A stretch of 8,329 nucleotides of DNA from an uncultured Lachnospiraceae bacterium. GTDB lineage: Bacteria; Bacillota; Clostridia; Lachnospirales; Lachnospiraceae. Below the pieces are notes generated by a model. The model saw only the letters and a program-made list of their open reading frames with translations. It was not told where the DNA came from and searched no databases. A program made the translations under genes and the position numbers. The stretch is taken from contig CAJUKV010000089.1 of NCBI GenBank assembly GCA_910587305.1, forward strand, positions 1 through 8,329, in the 5' to 3' direction. This document shows, piece after piece, positions 6,715 to 8,329 of this stretch (position 1 is its first letter; the number at the start of each line of letters is the position of its first letter).

Positions 6715-7878
6715 CTATTCCCCCTCCTTCCTGTACAGCTCATTCATGGACTGCACCACTTTCTCGCCTGTCGGCTGTCTGTCCGTAAGGTAGCTTAAAG
6801 CCGCCGACAGGCTTCTGTCTGCCCTCCATGCCGCAATCTCCATGATATTGTCCGTATTTTCGGCAATAAGGTTGCTGAATATCCCTCTGCATATGTGGGT
6901 GGACCACTTATAGCTCCTTAAAAAGAAGCCATAGCTTTTCACTTCAAAATCATCCGATTCTTCCAATCTCCTGATAAATGCTTCCTTCAGCTTCCTGAAT
7001 CTCTTATAATATGTGGCATCCGTCATTGCGCTGCCATTAGAATTGACAAACACGGCGGAACCGCCGTCTTTTTTATATCTCTCCTTATGTTTTTCATACA
7101 GCACCCACAACAGGTCTCCAAACACTGGCAGGATTGTCTGTGTCCTGTTCTTCTTGCATTTTGGAATGAATGCTGTTGGGAGGTCTTCCCTTAAATCTTT
7201 ATCTTTCAAAGTGACCTGTATTGTCTCCATTTGGCCCATCACCGTTACCGCAATATTTTTATATTCCAGAGAAATTACTTCCGACTTCCGCAAACCTCCA
7301 AAACACTGCAGATACACCCCAAAAGCGATATCAGGCACAACATCCATTGCTGTCTTGATAAAAGTATAAAGATACTCTTTCTTGATATTATGGATGGCTT
7401 CTGGATTTATCTTTTTCTTGGTATCCATATGGTCCATAAACAGGTTTCTCATAACCATATGGCCTTTTCTGTCTCTGTCGAAAGTAAAATCATCCAGGGA
7501 AATATACTGCAGGGGAAGCCTATCAGCAACGAAGTAATAGAATTTTGTCAGATAACTTGTATAGGATTGCTGTGTATCCTGCTGTATGTTCAGTGTCTCT
7601 ATAAAATCCACAGTATCCTGAATGGTGATGCTGTAAATATCCTTGTCTGCCGTAAAATAGAGGTAGTTTAAAAATCTGACCACAACATCCGCCGCCATAT
7701 TCGCGCTTGTTGCTTTATTGGGTATAAATTCATTTAAAAAATCTGAAAACGGCGAAATCAAATATCCATTCGTTTCCGTATTATATTGGGTAATGTATAT
7801 CCTGTGGAGGATGTGTTCCCCGTCTGCCCTCTGGATTTTTTCTTTCATAACCAGCTTTTTCCATTTTAAGTCCGCCAT
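6715..7878 (-). CDS. Tyrosine recombinase A (TnpA-like), first gene of transposition operon
   Basis: A 387-aa tyrosine recombinase, close in size to Tn554 TnpA (361 aa). The core-binding region spans about residues 40-120. The catalytic domain holds Arg197 (FGGLRKSEVISLEY), candidate Lys242/243 (IPKCKKNRTQ), His328 and Arg331 (STHICRGIF, a good HxxR), Trp351 in the His/Trp position (AAWRADRS) and the nucleophile Tyr363 (ALSYLTD). The set is complete, so this is the most canonical of the three enzymes. The frame can be read from 7902, but AAGGAG (7893-7888) lies inside that extension, 9 bases before the ATG at 7878 (MADLKW), which I take as the start. A consensus TATAAT lies 64 bases upstream, and a cluster of repeated GTAGAAwAcc motifs further upstream may be its own DNA target. 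It is expected to start strand exchange together with B and C. Confidence 0.9.
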   Translation of the reverse strand: MADLKWKKLVMKEKIQRADGEHILHRIYITQYNTETNGYLISPFSDFLNEFIPNKATSANMAADVVVRFLNYLYFTADKDIYSITIQDTVDFIETLNIQQDTQQSYTSYLTKFYYFVADRLPLQYISLDDFTFDRDRKGHMVMRNLFMDHMDTKKKINPEAIHNIKKEYLYTFIKTAMDVVPDIAFGVYLQCFGGLRKSEVISLEYKNIAVTVMGQMETIQVTLKDKDLREDLPTAFIPKCKKNRTQTILPVFGDLLWVLYEKHKERYKKDGGSAVFVNSNGSAMTDATYYKRFRKLKEAFIRRLEESDDFEVKSYGFFLRSYKWSTHICRGIFSNLIAENTDNIMEIAAWRADRSLSAALSYLTDRQPTGEKVVQSMNELYRKEGE

Positions 7879-7941
7879 ATGTTTTATCTCCTTTCTGACC
7901 ATTCAGATATATGGCCTGCTGTTTTTTATTTGAAACATTGA

Positions 7942-7970
7942 ATTATAGACATGAATCATAAAAATAGAAA
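7942..7970 (-). promoter_or_regulatory. Possible promoter of the A-B-C-D operon
   Basis: On the minus strand a perfect TATAAT (7947-7942) lies 64 bases before the start of A. A poor -35 match (TTTCTA, 7970-7965) sits 17 bases upstream of it. A TG dinucleotide two bases before the -10 box is near, but not at, the extended -10 position. The region is so AT-rich that a chance match is possible. Confidence 0.4.
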
Positions 7971-8005
7971 TAAAACAGATAAATATATGTATTTTCTTTA
8001 TGAAT

Positions 8006-8101
8006 GGTAGAATAAAGGATGTTATTAATATTTCTATTAATTTTCTGTATGTAGAAAACCTTATTTTATAGGTATTCTACACACTTTTCAGTTTTCTACA
8101 T
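8006..8101. repeat. Four copies of GTAGAAwAcc, candidate recombinase-binding sites
   Basis: Four near-identical motifs are present. Two are on plus (TGGTAGAATAAAGG at 8005-8018; ATGTAGAAAACC at 8049-8060) and two on minus (GTGTAGAATACC, complement of 8071-8082; ATGTAGAAAACT, complement of 8090-8101). The second and third form an inverted pair, 10 of 11 bases identical, around a 10-base AT spacer (8061-8070), in the manner of a tyrosine recombinase core site. The second and fourth give an 11-base perfect inverted repeat (8049-8059/8091-8101). A weaker fifth copy may be read on minus at 8102-8111. The cluster lies upstream of A, where Tn554-type elements have their end. The assignment to recombinase binding is inference; an operator array is the alternative. 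Confidence 0.6.
8024..8041. repeat. Short palindrome ATTAATA-TTTC-TATTAAT
   Basis: Perfect 7-bp inverted repeat with a 4-base spacer, between the first and second GTAGAAwAcc copies. It is all A/T in its arms, so chance occurrence is possible, but its position within the motif cluster suggests it may be part of the same site. Confidence 0.4.
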
Positions 8102-8114
8102 GGTTTTCTTTATC

Positions 8115-8130
8115 TGAATAATTTTATTCA
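8115..8130. repeat. Short palindrome TGAATAA-TT-TTATTCA
   Basis: Perfect 7-bp inverted repeat with a 2-base centre, 14 bases beyond the last motif copy. The form is that of a dimeric regulator operator. It could equally be a chance AT-rich dyad. Confidence 0.35.
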
Positions 8131-8309
8131 TATCATTTATAATTCTTAATCCATTTCTGTTTTTGATAGCATCCTGTCTGTTTAAATCCTATTTGCTTTA
8201 GTATAGATTCCACTGTTGGACAATATTTTGTTTTTATGCACGAATCAAAAATACAGTCCTATACTCTTTATGAAATTTAATGTACAATATATCTTATCAA
8301 CATTTTTAT

Positions 8310-8314
8310 GGAGG
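8310..8314 (+). promoter_or_regulatory. Ribosome binding site GGAGG
   Basis: A GGAGG sits 4 bases before an ATG at 8319. The spacing is short but workable. A TATACT box at 8260-8265 could serve as -10 for this gene, but its -35 is poor. The stretch 8131-8309 holds nothing else I can support. Confidence 0.5.
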
Positions 8315-8318
8315 CTTT

Positions 8319-8329
8319 ATGAGAATATT
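8319..8329 (+). CDS. Start of a plus-strand gene, cut by window edge
   Basis: ATG AGA ATA TT begins a frame behind a GGAGG. Only three full codons (Met-Arg-Ile) are visible, so nothing can be said of the product. It points away from the recombinase operon and may mark DNA outside the transposon. Confidence 0.4.

Larger units (their letters stand above)
1557..8101 (-). mobile_element. Tn554/RIT-like transposon portion, ends not resolved
   Basis: Three coupled tyrosine recombinases plus a TnpC-like protein define a transposon that moves by site-specific strand exchange rather than by DDE chemistry. The tnpA-proximal end is probably within or just beyond the 8006-8101 motif cluster. The other end is not seen: no matching GTAGAAwAcc pair occurs below 2632, so the element may extend past the RNA and the AT-rich genes, which would then be cargo, and leave the window. 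Coordinates given cover only the part I can argue for. No target duplication was identified, and Tn554-type elements are not expected to make one. Confidence 0.6.

Noticed and set aside
1..8329. CRISPR array, tRNA or rRNA
   Set aside because: No regularly spaced repeats, cloverleaf or rRNA-like segments were seen on either strand.

Overview
The window looks like a mobile element of a low-to-mid GC Gram-positive bacterium, most likely a gut-type Clostridia (Lachnospiraceae-like). The reasons are strong AGGAGG-type ribosome binding sites, dense translational coupling, Lys/Ile/Glu-rich proteins, and GC-richer genes set between very AT-rich stretches. No species can be named from the sequence alone.

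Layout, right to left, because almost everything is on the minus strand. At 7878-2633 is a tightly coupled four-gene operon: three tyrosine-recombinase-family proteins (387, 620 and 551 aa; here A, B and C) and a small helix-turn-helix/coiled-coil protein (192 aa; D). The order resembles the tnpA-tnpB-tnpC set of Tn554-type transposons, but with an extra recombinase, so it also recalls 'recombinase in trio' (RIT) elements. Upstream of A is an AT-rich region of about 440 bases with a -10-like box, four copies of a GTAGAAwAcc motif in opposed orientations (8006-8101) and two small palindromes. This is a good candidate for the element's recombination or arm-binding end. At 8319 a new plus-strand gene begins and leaves the window.

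Downstream of D lies a 301-aa protein made almost entirely of four helicase-associated (HA) type repeats (2462-1557). Directly behind it is a stretch of about 340 bases (1534-1197) with no convincing gene. On the same strand it folds on paper into at least seven helices, including a perfect GCAA (GNRA) tetraloop hairpin, a CUUG-capped hairpin, a three-way junction and two mutually exclusive long-range pairings. I read it as a candidate structured non-coding RNA, and it is the most interesting object in the window.

Beyond it is a visibly more AT-rich block with two minus-strand genes of unrecognised function: a 269-aa protein (978-169) and the start of another (154-1, TTG start, running off the window). 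They could be cargo carried downstream of the transposition genes, as in Tn554, or flanking DNA of another island.

A testable overall reading: A, B and C carry out strand exchange, D is a DNA-binding accessory factor, the motif cluster near 8050 is their DNA site, and the HA-repeat protein plus the adjacent RNA form an RNA-protein module of unknown purpose. The recombinase calls are well supported by motifs. The RNA rests on hand-drawn base pairing. The link between RNA and recombinases is inference.
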